NCBI GenBank assembly: GCA_016790225.1
Contig: JAEUOZ010000024.1
Span: 1 to 48,614, forward strand
Direction of reading: 5' to 3'
DNA length: 48,614 nt
From: Rubrivivax sp.
Lineage (GTDB): Bacteria > Pseudomonadota > Gammaproteobacteria > Burkholderiales > Burkholderiaceae
Below are positions 1 through 8,038 of this stretch, piece by piece. Each line of letters begins with the position of its first letter. Positions within the stretch are counted from its first letter, which is position 1. Made by a program: the position numbers and the translations under genes. A model generated the notes under the pieces. It did not search any database. It worked only from the letters and a program-made list of their open reading frames with translations, and was not told the origin of the DNA.

Positions 1-1
1 C

Positions 2-2488
2 CAGGCCAGCTTCACGATCCGCGTGGACGACGTGGACGAGTTTGACGTGACGGCTCCGGTGGATGCCGATCCCGCCGCCGATGCGCTGGCCGAAGACGCC
101 GCCGTGGGTACGCCGGTGCCGCTGCGGGTGCAGGCCATCGACGCGGACCTCACGAACGCCAGCGTCAGCTACAGCCTGCTGGATGACGCGGGCGGCCGCT
201 TTGCCATCGATGCCGGCACCGGGCAAGTGAGTCTGGCCGCCGCGCTGGATGCCGAGGCTGCCACGAGCCACACGATCACCGTGCGGGCGAGTTCGGCCGA
301 TGGCAGCCAGAGCCAGGCGAGCTTCACGATCGCCGTGAACGATGTCGACGAGTTTGACCTCACGCCGCTGGTGGATGTGGATCCTGCGGCGGATGCGCTG
401 CCCGAAGATGCCGCCATCGGCGCGCTGGTGCCCCTGCGTGTTCAGGCCAGTGATGGCGATCGCACGAACTCCAGCGTCAGCTACAGCCTGATCGACGATG
501 CCGGTGGCCGCTTCGCCATCGATGCGGGCTCGGGGCAAGTGAGCGTGGCTGCACGGCTGGATGCCGAGACGGCTACCAGCCACACGATCACCGTGCGCGC
601 GAGCTCGGCCGATGGCAGCAGCAGCCAGGCCAGCTTCAGCATCGCCGTGAACGACGTGGACGAGTTTGATGTGACGCTGCCCGTGGATGCGGACACCGCT
701 GTGAACCGTATTCCGCTGGGTGCGGTCGCCGGAGCCACGATCGGCCTGCACGTCACGGCGCGGGATGCGGACATCCTGAATTCAGGCGTCAGCTACCGCC
801 TGCTGGACGATGCCGGTGGCCGCTTTGCCATTGATGCCGCGAGCGGCGAGGTGACGCTGGCCCGCAGCCTGGCCGGCGAGTGGCTGTCGCAGCACCTGCT
901 GCAGGTGGAAGCCCGCTCGGCCGACGGCAGCACGGCCCAGGCCAGCTTTGCCGTGGAGGTGGAGCTTGAGCCGCGAGCGCCGGTATTCACATCCAGCGAC
1001 CGCTTCTCGGTGCCCGAAAACCAGCGCCAGGTGGGCACGGTCACTGCCACGGACGAAGACTCGAGACCGGGGCCCTTGCGCTTCACGATCAGCGGCGGCG
1101 CCGACGCCGCACAGTTCGAGATCGACGCCGTCAGTGGCCAGCTGCGTTTCCGCACCGCGCCCGATGCGGAGGCGCCGCTCGATGCGGACCGCGACAACCG
1201 CTACGAACTTCGGGTGCAGGCCAGCGATGGCGCGCTGGTGACCGAGCAGGCGATCCAGGTCGTCGTCACCGGTGTGGACGAGGCGCCCCAGCGGATCAAC
1301 AACAGCCTCTCGGTGCATAACGGTCAAGTGCAGCTGTCTCTTCTGACGCGTGATCCGGAGTCGCCCGCGGCGGCGCTGGTCTACACCGTGTCGTCCGATG
1401 TGGGGGGCTGGTTTGCGCTGGCCAGTGCGCCGGCCCAGCGCCTGGCCAGCTTCACGCAGGCCCAGGTCGATGCCGGCGAGGTGATCTTCCGGCTGGACGG
1501 AACGGGGCGGATGCCCGGCTACCGGCTGGCCGTGAGCGACGGAACCCACAGCCTGCCGCCGACCGCGCCCAGCCTGAGCATCATCGGCCCGATTCCGGTG
1601 ATCGGGCAGGTCAGCAGCGCGCCGGCCGCGCCGGCCGAAGCAGCGCCTGCGGCTGCGCCGCCGGCGTCCTCCTCTGCGTCGACAGCGGCTGCCGCTGAAG
1701 CCGCAGCCGAAGCGGAGGCCACAAGGAAGAAGGCAGCCTCGGGCAAGCTGGCGGGCTCGGCGATCTCGGGAACGCTGCCCGGCGCCGAACCCGGCACGCC
1801 CGATCGGGTCACTGTGGATTCGCCCGTCGCACGGCTGACGGGCAACACCTCGGCCTTTGCCGCTACCGGCGGCGCCCCGGCCTCGCCTTTGCTGCGGCCG
1901 GTCATGCTGCGCAGCGAAGACGTGATGGTGACGAGCGGTCTGGCGGACGTGCTGCGGCCGATGGCCATCAGCGACAACTCGCTGAGCTGGCGCTTCCTCG
2001 GCGCGCAGGATGTCGCGGACCCTGCGGCCCGCAGCAGCCTGTTGCAGGCCTTGGACCGCGTGCGGGACGACGTGGCGGGGCAGGACATCGAAGGCACGGT
2101 GGTGATCGGCACCTCGGCCCTGGTCTCTGGTGGCCTCAGCGTCGGTTACGTGCTGTGGCTGCTGCGCGGTGGCGTGCTCATCGCCACGATGGTTTCCGCC
2201 GTGCCGGCCTGGGCCGGCATCGATCCGCTGCCCGTGCTGGCCCAGGGACGTGGCCAGGACGAGGATGACGCGGAGGACGAAGGCGATCCCATCGAGCGCT
2301 TGTTCAGCCGCGCGCGCCGTCTCATCCATCGGCCCGAAGCAGCCACGCCCTCGCACGCTGCAGCGGAGGTACCGGTTGCACCCAGCGCCGCATCGCCCCT
2401 GCCGGCGGGCCTGGCTGAAGGCCCTGTCGCAGCGGCACAACCGGCGCCGGCGAGCGCCGCCCAGAAACTCCAGGAGCTCGACGCATGA
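2..2488 (+). CDS. C-terminal part of a large cadherin-repeat surface protein (5' end outside window)
   Basis: The reading frame is open from the first codon of the window, so the true start lies upstream; 828 residues are visible. Three tandem cadherin-like units of 104 residues come first (each starts at DVDEFD), then a fourth, diverged cadherin unit (about 977-1290, PVFTSSDRFSVPEN). A Cadherin_3/CSPG-like unit follows (about 1290-1590, FTQAQVDAGEVIFRLDG). An Ala/Pro/Glu-rich linker (1615-1740) leads to a C-terminal domain with a hydrophobic segment at about 2140-2225 (GYVLWLLRGGVLIATMVSAV then PAWAGIDPLPVL) and an acidic, then Arg-rich tail. From memory, this kind of C-terminus recurs in giant repeat proteins encoded next to hybrid kinases. 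The stop overlaps the kinase start (ATGA), so the two are probably translationally coupled. Role inferred: cell-surface adhesion or matrix protein, anchored or exported through its C-terminus. Confidence 0.85.
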   Translation, partial: QASFTIRVDDVDEFDVTAPVDADPAADALAEDAAVGTPVPLRVQAIDADLTNASVSYSLLDDAGGRFAIDAGTGQVSLAAALDAEAATSHTITVRASSADGSQSQASFTIAVNDVDEFDLTPLVDVDPAADALPEDAAIGALVPLRVQASDGDRTNSSVSYSLIDDAGGRFAIDAGSGQVSVAARLDAETATSHTITVRASSADGSSSQASFSIAVNDVDEFDVTLPVDADTAVNRIPLGAVAGATIGLHVTARDADILNSGVSYRLLDDAGGRFAIDAASGEVTLARSLAGEWLSQHLLQVEARSADGSTAQASFAVEVELEPRAPVFTSSDRFSVPENQRQVGTVTATDEDSRPGPLRFTISGGADAAQFEIDAVSGQLRFRTAPDAEAPLDADRDNRYELRVQASDGALVTEQAIQVVVTGVDEAPQRINNSLSVHNGQVQLSLLTRDPESPAAALVYTVSSDVGGWFALASAPAQRLASFTQAQVDAGEVIFRLDGTGRMPGYRLAVSDGTHSLPPTAPSLSIIGPIPVIGQVSSAPAAPAEAAPAAAPPASSSASTAAAAEAAAEAEATRKKAASGKLAGSAISGTLPGAEPGTPDRVTVDSPVARLTGNTSAFAATGGAPASPLLRPVMLRSEDVMVTSGLADVLRPMAISDNSLSWRFLGAQDVADPAARSSLLQALDRVRDDVAGQDIEGTVVIGTSALVSGGLSVGYVLWLLRGGVLIATMVSAVPAWAGIDPLPVLAQGRGQDEDDAEDEGDPIERLFSRARRLIHRPEAATPSHAAAEVPVAPSAASPLPAGLAEGPVAAAQPAPASAAQKLQELDA
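29..964 (+). repeat. three tandem 312-bp cadherin-unit repeats
   Basis: The codons for DVDEFD begin at 29, 341 and 653, an exact 312-base period (104 codons). Units 1 and 2 are close copies at DNA level; unit 3 keeps the start and centre (DDAGGRFAIDA) but diverges elsewhere. The array probably continues upstream of the window. Such repeats may change in number by recombination. Confidence 0.9.
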
Positions 2489-5109
2489 AGAGCCTTTCCT
2501 CCCGCGTCCTGATTGCCTTCGGGCTCAGCTCCATCGTCGTCACGGCCTTGTTGCTGGCCTTGTTTGCCGGCCTGGTGCCGGATCGCGAAGGCGCCCAGCG
2601 TGCCGCGCGCACCGGGCTCGCTGAATCCATGGCCGTGAGTGTCACCGTGCTGCTGGGCGACGAAGACGGGGCTCGTCTCGCCCAGGTGCTGAACTTCCTG
2701 GTGCAGCGCAACCCCGATCTGCAATCGGTGGGCCTGCGCAGTGCCGACGGCATACCGCGCCTGATCAGCGGCCCGCATCCGGCAGCCTGGGACGGCCCGG
2801 CTGACGGCAGCTCGACCGATACGCATGTGCGCATTCCGCTGCTGTTCCAGGGGGCCAGCTGGGGCCAGGCCGAACTCGTCTTCGTGCCGCTGCAAACGCC
2901 GGGTCTCCTGGGCTGGCGCGGCACCGTACCGGTCCTGGTCAGCTCGATGGGCCTGCTGTGCTTCGGGCTGTTCTATGTCTACCTGGGCCGCACGCTGCGA
3001 CATCTGGATCCGTCGCGGGTCATCCCGGGCCGCGTGCGCACGGCTTTTGACACCCTGGCCGAAGGCCTCATCGTGCTGGATCCGAAGGGGCGCATCGTGC
3101 TGGCCAACCGGGCCTTTGCCGACGTGCTGAAGGTGGAGCCGGAAGCGCTGATCGGCCGTGAAGCCGGTGCACTGGGCTGGAGCCAGCCCGTGCAGGAAGG
3201 TGTGGGCGCCTTTCACTGGGCCAGCATGGTGGCCAACGGCGAAGCGCACCGCAACGTGCTGATGTACCTGAACGACGGCGAGGGCCGGCGCCGCAGCTTC
3301 ATGATCAATGGCTCCCCGGTACCGGGTGCCGGCGGCAAGGCGGCGGGCATGCTGGTCAGCCTGGACGATGTGACGGCGCTGGAAGAAAAGGAGATCCAGT
3401 TGCGCGTGGCGCGCGATGCGGCCGAAACGGCCAACCGCGCCAAGAGCGACTTCCTGGCCAACATGAGCCATGAGATCCGCACGCCGATGAATGCCATCCT
3501 CGGCTTTGCCGAGCTGCTGCGCCGCGGCTGGCAGACCGACGGGCAGCAATCGCAGAAGCACCTGGACACCATCCTCAGCAGCGGGCGCCACCTGCTGGCG
3601 CTGATCAACGACATCCTGGATCTGTCCAAGGTCGAGGCCGGCCGGCTGGAGGTGGAACGCATCCCCTGCGCCGTGCACGAGGTGGTCAACGAGGTCGCCG
3701 CCATCATGCAGGTGCGTGCGCAGGAGCGCGGCATCCGGCTGGATGTGGACTACCCCGAAGCCTTGCCCGCCACGGTGCTCACCGATCCCGGCCGCCTGCG
3801 CCAGGTGGTGACCAACCTGGTGGGCAATGCGATCAAGTTCACGCGCGAAGGCGGCGTGACGGTGTCCGTGCGCCTGCTGGACCGCGGGCCGCCGGGACGG
3901 CTGGGCATCGATGTGCGCGACAGCGGCATCGGCATTCCCACCGACAAGCTCGAAGCCATCTTCGAGCCCTTCGTGCAGGCCGAAGCCTCCACCACGCGCC
4001 AGTTCGGCGGCACGGGCCTGGGGCTGGCGATCAGCCGCCGCTTTGCGCGCGCGCTGGGCGGCGATGTGAAGGCCAGCAGCGTGCCGGGCAAGGGCAGCAC
4101 CTTCCACGTGACGCTGGAAGTGGGCGCGCTGGACGAGGGGCCCTGGCTGCAGCCGCAGCAGCTGCATGAAGCCACCCAGCACGGCACTCAGGACACCGGC
4201 ATGCGCTGGGTCTTCGCGGGCGAGCGTGTGCTGGTGGTGGACGATGGCCAGGAAAACCGCGAGCTGGTGCGCCTGGTGCTGGAGAGCGCCGGCCTGAGCG
4301 TGATCGAGGCCGAGAACGGCGCCATCGCGCTGGAGCGCGTGGCGCAGGATGCCCCGGCCGTCGTGCTGATGGACATGCAGATGCCGGTGATGGATGGCGT
4401 CACGGCCACACGCCGCCTGCGCGAGAACGGCTTCGATCTGCCGATCCTGGCACTCACCGCCAATGCCATGAAGGGCTTCGAGAAGGAACTCGACGGCGCC
4501 GGCTTCAGCGGCTTCCTGACCAAGCCGGTGGACATCGACGCGCTGCTGGCCGAGCTGGCGCGGCGTCTGGGCGCGCGGCAGGAGAAGGTCGCGCCGAAGG
4601 CGGCCGAGCCTGCCGTGGTGGCCGCCGCTGCAGTTCCCGCCCCGTCTGCGGCTTCCGCCCCGGCCCCGGCCCCGACTCCAGCCCTTGCGGCAGGGGCTCT
4701 GCCCGCCGCCCCGGCCGACCCTGCGATGCCCGAGCCCGTGCTGACCGACGAAGACCTCTCGCCGATCGTGTCGCGGCTGGCCAATCACCCGCGGCTGGCC
4801 CGCGTGGCGCGCAGCTTCTGCCAGACCCTGCCCACCAAGCTGCAGGCCATGCGCGAAGCCCTGGCCGAACGCCGGCTGAACGAACTGGCCGAGCTGGCGC
4901 ACTGGCTCAAGGGCGCCGGCGGCACCGTGGGCTACGACTCCTTCTTCGAGCCGGCACGCGAATTCGAGCTGCACGCCCGGGCGGGCCGCCTCGCGGAAGC
5001 CGAGCGTGCGCTGTGTCAGATCGAGTCACTGGCTGCACGCATCGAGCCACCGCCCGAGGCGGCGAATGCATCTCAGCCGGCGAGCGCCGCAGTTCTGGAT
5101 AGGGTCTGA
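2485..5109 (+). CDS. membrane hybrid histidine kinase, PAS-HisKA-HATPase-REC-Hpt
   Basis: An 874-residue phosphorelay kinase. There are two membrane segments (about residues 7-29 and 150-172) with a periplasmic sensor region of roughly 120 residues between them. A PAS domain follows (about 186-300), then HisKA with the phospho-acceptor in NMSHEIRTPMN (His329) and an HATPase domain with N (NAIKF), G1 (DSGIGIP) and G2 (GGTGLGLAIS) boxes. A receiver domain has Asp630 in LMDMQMPVMDG, and after an Ala/Pro linker an Hpt domain has His806 in AHWLKGAGG. All phosphotransfer residues look intact, so a full His-Asp-His relay is possible within one protein. The start overlaps the stop of the cadherin-repeat gene; the next gene, a REC-GGDEF-EAL protein 3 bases downstream, is the likely receiver of the Hpt phosphate. 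The signal sensed is unknown. Confidence 0.93.
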   Translation: MKSLSSRVLIAFGLSSIVVTALLLALFAGLVPDREGAQRAARTGLAESMAVSVTVLLGDEDGARLAQVLNFLVQRNPDLQSVGLRSADGIPRLISGPHPAAWDGPADGSSTDTHVRIPLLFQGASWGQAELVFVPLQTPGLLGWRGTVPVLVSSMGLLCFGLFYVYLGRTLRHLDPSRVIPGRVRTAFDTLAEGLIVLDPKGRIVLANRAFADVLKVEPEALIGREAGALGWSQPVQEGVGAFHWASMVANGEAHRNVLMYLNDGEGRRRSFMINGSPVPGAGGKAAGMLVSLDDVTALEEKEIQLRVARDAAETANRAKSDFLANMSHEIRTPMNAILGFAELLRRGWQTDGQQSQKHLDTILSSGRHLLALINDILDLSKVEAGRLEVERIPCAVHEVVNEVAAIMQVRAQERGIRLDVDYPEALPATVLTDPGRLRQVVTNLVGNAIKFTREGGVTVSVRLLDRGPPGRLGIDVRDSGIGIPTDKLEAIFEPFVQAEASTTRQFGGTGLGLAISRRFARALGGDVKASSVPGKGSTFHVTLEVGALDEGPWLQPQQLHEATQHGTQDTGMRWVFAGERVLVVDDGQENRELVRLVLESAGLSVIEAENGAIALERVAQDAPAVVLMDMQMPVMDGVTATRRLRENGFDLPILALTANAMKGFEKELDGAGFSGFLTKPVDIDALLAELARRLGARQEKVAPKAAEPAVVAAAAVPAPSAASAPAPAPTPALAAGALPAAPADPAMPEPVLTDEDLSPIVSRLANHPRLARVARSFCQTLPTKLQAMREALAERRLNELAELAHWLKGAGGTVGYDSFFEPAREFELHARAGRLAEAERALCQIESLAARIEPPPEAANASQPASAAVLDRV

Positions 5110-5112
5110 GCC

Positions 5113-6912
5113 ATGGCGAACATGTACGAACCGGCCCACTCGGCCTTCAAGCCCACCACGCAGGAGATGCCCCGGGCGGCATCGCCACTGTCCGACGTCA
5201 CCGTGATGATGGTCGACGACGAGCCGATGATGATCGAGGTCACCCAGGCCTACCTGGAGGACGCCGGCTATGGGCGGTTCGTCTCGGTCGTCGATCCGCG
5301 GCTGGCCCTGGCCACCGCACGTGTCAAGAAGCCCGGCCTGATCCTGCTGGATCTGATGATGCCGGGCATGAGCGGCTTCGAGGTGCTGGCGCAGATCCGC
5401 CAGGAAGAGGCCCTGCGCTTCACGCCCGTGATCGTGCTGACGGCGGCCAGCGATCCGGCCAGCAAGCTGCGCGCACTGGAGCTGGGCGCCACCGAGTTTC
5501 TGTCCAAGCCCGTGGACGAGAGCGAGCTGAAGATCCGCGTGCGCAACTCGCTGGCCTTCAAGGCCTACCAGGACCGTCTGGCCAATGACGACCGGCTCAC
5601 CGGCCTGCCCAACCGCCGCGCCTTCATCGAGCGGCTGAAGTCGGCCATGGTCAGCGTGCAGCTGCGCCGCGGCAAGCAGCTGGCCCTGCTGCTCATCAAC
5701 CTGGACCGCTTCCGCCAGGTGAACGATTCCCTGGGCCACAAGGCCGGCGACAGCCTGCTGGAAGCCGTGGCACGGCGTCTGCGCGAGCTCACGCTGCGCT
5801 TCGGCGACGCGAGCAACGCAGGCACTGCGCGCGGGCCGATGCTGGCGCGCCTGGGCGGCGACGAGTTCGGCCTGCTGCTGCCGGATGTGGAGGGCCCCAA
5901 GGGCGCCTCCGAGGCGGCTGCACAAGTCCTGGCCGAGATGGCTGCGCCGTTCCAGATCGACGATCAGGATCTGTTCGTCACACCGAGCGTGGGCATCGCC
6001 ATGCACCCCGGCGATGCGCAGGACGATGGTGGTCTGCTGCGCAATGCCGATCTGGCGATGAAACATGCCAAGAGCGGCGGCCGCAACACCTTCCAGTTCT
6101 ACAGCCAGGATCTGAACCGCGCCTCGCGGGAGCGCCTGACGCTGGAGACGCAGCTGCGCCGCGCGGTGGAGCGCAACGAACTGACGCTGTACTACCAGCC
6201 CAAGATCGATCTGCAGACCGGCCGCATCAGCGGCTCGGAGGCCTTGATGCGCTGGATCCACCCGCAGCTGGGCATGGTTCCGCCCGGCCGCTTCATCCCG
6301 ATCGCCGAAGAGACCGGGATGATCGTGGAGATGGGCGAATGGGTCGTGCGCACGGTCTGCGCGCAGATCGCCCAGTGGCGGCGCGATCACGGCCTGCAGC
6401 TGCAGGTCTCGCTGAACGTCGCGCGCCACGGGCTGTCATCCGGCGATCTGCGCCGCGCGGTGGAGCAGGGCATCCTGCAGCACCAGGTGGCGCCGGGGCA
6501 GCTGGTGCTGGAACTCACCGAGAGCATGCTGATGGACCGCGTGGAAGTCATCGGCGAGAAGCTGCGCAGCTTGCGCGAACTGGGCGCCGAGCTGTCCATC
6601 GATGACTTCGGCACCGGTTACTCGTCGATGAGCTACCTCAAGCAGTTCCCGGTGCAGGAGCTGAAGATCGACCGCTCGTTCGTCAAGGGTGCCGCCGAGG
6701 ACCGTACCGATGGCGCGATCGTGCGGGCCCTGATCGTTCTGGGCCACAGCCTGGGCATGCGCGTGGTGGCCGAAGGGGTGGAAACCGAGGCGCAGCGCGC
6801 CACGCTGGAAGCGCTGGGTTGCGACTGCTACCAGGGCTTCCTGTGCAGCCCGGCCGTGCCGCCGAACGAATTTGTGCGCATCGTGCGGCGCTACGAACTG
6901 GCGGCCTGCTGA
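5113..6912 (+). CDS. response regulator with GGDEF and EAL domains (c-di-GMP turnover)
   Basis: A 599-residue cytoplasmic protein. The N-terminal receiver (about residues 30-150) has acidic residues VDDE and phospho-acceptor Asp80 in LILLDLMMPGMSG. The GGDEF domain (about 160-325) has an intact GGDEF signature at 248-252, but the RxxD inhibitory site expected five residues upstream is absent. The EAL domain (about 345-590) keeps EALMRW (376-381), the LELTES glutamate and DDFGTGYSS, so phosphodiesterase activity is plausible. It may make or break c-di-GMP depending on phosphorylation, and the net direction cannot be read from sequence. Three bases separate it from the hybrid kinase gene, which strongly suggests a cognate pair. 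With the upstream cadherin-repeat protein it forms an adhesion/c-di-GMP operon. Confidence 0.93.
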   Translation: MANMYEPAHSAFKPTTQEMPRAASPLSDVTVMMVDDEPMMIEVTQAYLEDAGYGRFVSVVDPRLALATARVKKPGLILLDLMMPGMSGFEVLAQIRQEEALRFTPVIVLTAASDPASKLRALELGATEFLSKPVDESELKIRVRNSLAFKAYQDRLANDDRLTGLPNRRAFIERLKSAMVSVQLRRGKQLALLLINLDRFRQVNDSLGHKAGDSLLEAVARRLRELTLRFGDASNAGTARGPMLARLGGDEFGLLLPDVEGPKGASEAAAQVLAEMAAPFQIDDQDLFVTPSVGIAMHPGDAQDDGGLLRNADLAMKHAKSGGRNTFQFYSQDLNRASRERLTLETQLRRAVERNELTLYYQPKIDLQTGRISGSEALMRWIHPQLGMVPPGRFIPIAEETGMIVEMGEWVVRTVCAQIAQWRRDHGLQLQVSLNVARHGLSSGDLRRAVEQGILQHQVAPGQLVLELTESMLMDRVEVIGEKLRSLRELGAELSIDDFGTGYSSMSYLKQFPVQELKIDRSFVKGAAEDRTDGAIVRALIVLGHSLGMRVVAEGVETEAQRATLEALGCDCYQGFLCSPAVPPNEFVRIVRRYELAAC

Positions 6913-6917
6913 GACAG

Positions 6918-6937
6918 GCAGCCGCGCGCCTGGCTGC
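6918..6937. terminator. possible weak hairpin between convergent genes
   Basis: GCAGCC (6918-6923) can pair with GGCTGC (6932-6937) around an 8-base loop, just after the stop of the REC-GGDEF-EAL gene and before the end of fbp on the other strand. No T-run follows, so a terminator role is only a suggestion. Confidence 0.25.
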
Positions 6938-6976
6938 GACCGGGCGGCGGCGCGGCGCGCGTGCCGGTGACGCCGC

Positions 6977-8002
6977 TCAGGCCGCGCTGCCGCCCACCGC
7001 CTCGCGCTGCAGTTCCATCACGCGCTGCACCTCGTTCTTCGAGCCCAGCACCACGGCCACGCGTTCGTGCAGCTTGGTGGGCGTGAGATCCATGATGCGC
7101 TGCGTGCCGTTGATCGCCATGCCGCCGGCCTGCTCGATCAGGAAGGCCATGGGGTTGGCCTCGTACATCAGACGCAGCTTGCCGGGCTTGTCCGGCTCGC
7201 GCTTGTCCCAGGGGTAGAGGAAGACGCCGCCGCGGCTGAGGATGCGGTGCACATCGGCCACCATGCTGGCCACCCAGCGCATGTTGAAGTCCTTGCCGCG
7301 CGGGCCTTCCTTGCCGGCCAGGCATTCATCGATGTAGCGGCGCACCGGCGGCGACCAGTGGCGCAGGTTGCTCATGTTGATGGCGAATTCCTTGGTGTCC
7401 GCCGGGATGGTGACGCTCTCCTGCGTGAGCACGAAGGAGCCCTGCTCGCGATCGAGCGTGAACATGGCCACGCCGTCGCCCACGGTGAGCACCAGCGTGG
7501 TCTGCGGGCCGTAGACACAGTAGCCGGCCGCCGCCTGGTGCTTGCCGGGCTGCAGGAAGTCCTCTTCGCTGACGCCACGGGCATGGCCCACCTTGCGCAG
7601 CACCGAGAAGATCGTGCCGATCGACACATTGACGTCGATGTTGGAGGAGCCGTCCAGCGGATCGAACAGCAGCAGGTACTCGCCCTGCGGATAGCGGTTG
7701 GGCACCACGTGGATGGAGTCCATCTCCTCGCTGGCCATGGCCGCGAGATGCCCGCCCCACTCGTTGGCCTCGATCAGCACCTCGTTGCTGATGACGTCGA
7801 GCTTCTTCTGCACCTCGCCCTGGACGTTGTCGGTGCCGGCGCTGCCCAGCACGTCACCCAACGCACCCTTGTTCACCGAGATGGCGATGCGCTTGCAGGC
7901 GCGTGCGACCACCTCGATCAGCAGGCGCAGCTGCGCGGGAATGCGCCCGTGGCGGCGCTCCTGCTCGACGAGGTACTGGGTGAGGCTGACTCTTCTGGAC
8001 AT
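6977..8002 (-). CDS. fbp: fructose-1,6-bisphosphatase, class I
   Basis: This enzyme hydrolyses fructose 1,6-bisphosphate to fructose 6-phosphate in gluconeogenesis (and in the Calvin cycle where present). The start chosen is the ATG at 8002 giving [11 protein letters not shown], a typical N-terminus; an in-frame TTG at 8026 would add eight residues but is less likely. The protein is 341 residues, normal for class I. It contains the metal- and substrate-binding motif DPLDGSSN, the acidic SEEMD segment, and the C-terminal region [17 protein letters not shown]. It lies 36 bases after pepN on the same strand. Recognition of the family is firm. Confidence 0.96.
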   Translation of the reverse strand: MSRRVSLTQYLVEQERRHGRIPAQLRLLIEVVARACKRIAISVNKGALGDVLGSAGTDNVQGEVQKKLDVISNEVLIEANEWGGHLAAMASEEMDSIHVVPNRYPQGEYLLLFDPLDGSSNIDVNVSIGTIFSVLRKVGHARGVSEEDFLQPGKHQAAAGYCVYGPQTTLVLTVGDGVAMFTLDREQGSFVLTQESVTIPADTKEFAINMSNLRHWSPPVRRYIDECLAGKEGPRGKDFNMRWVASMVADVHRILSRGGVFLYPWDKREPDKPGKLRLMYEANPMAFLIEQAGGMAINGTQRIMDLTPTKLHERVAVVLGSKNEVQRVMELQREAVGGSAA

Positions 8003-8038
8003 GGTGGCGGCTCGATGGAAGGCCAAAGGAAGGGGTGA

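Noticed and set aside
2146..4974. A 942-codon open frame on the - strand over the hybrid kinase
   Set aside because: It lies antisense to a clear kinase gene and its translation is His/Gln/Arg/Ala-rich with no motif, the usual shadow frame in high-GC DNA.
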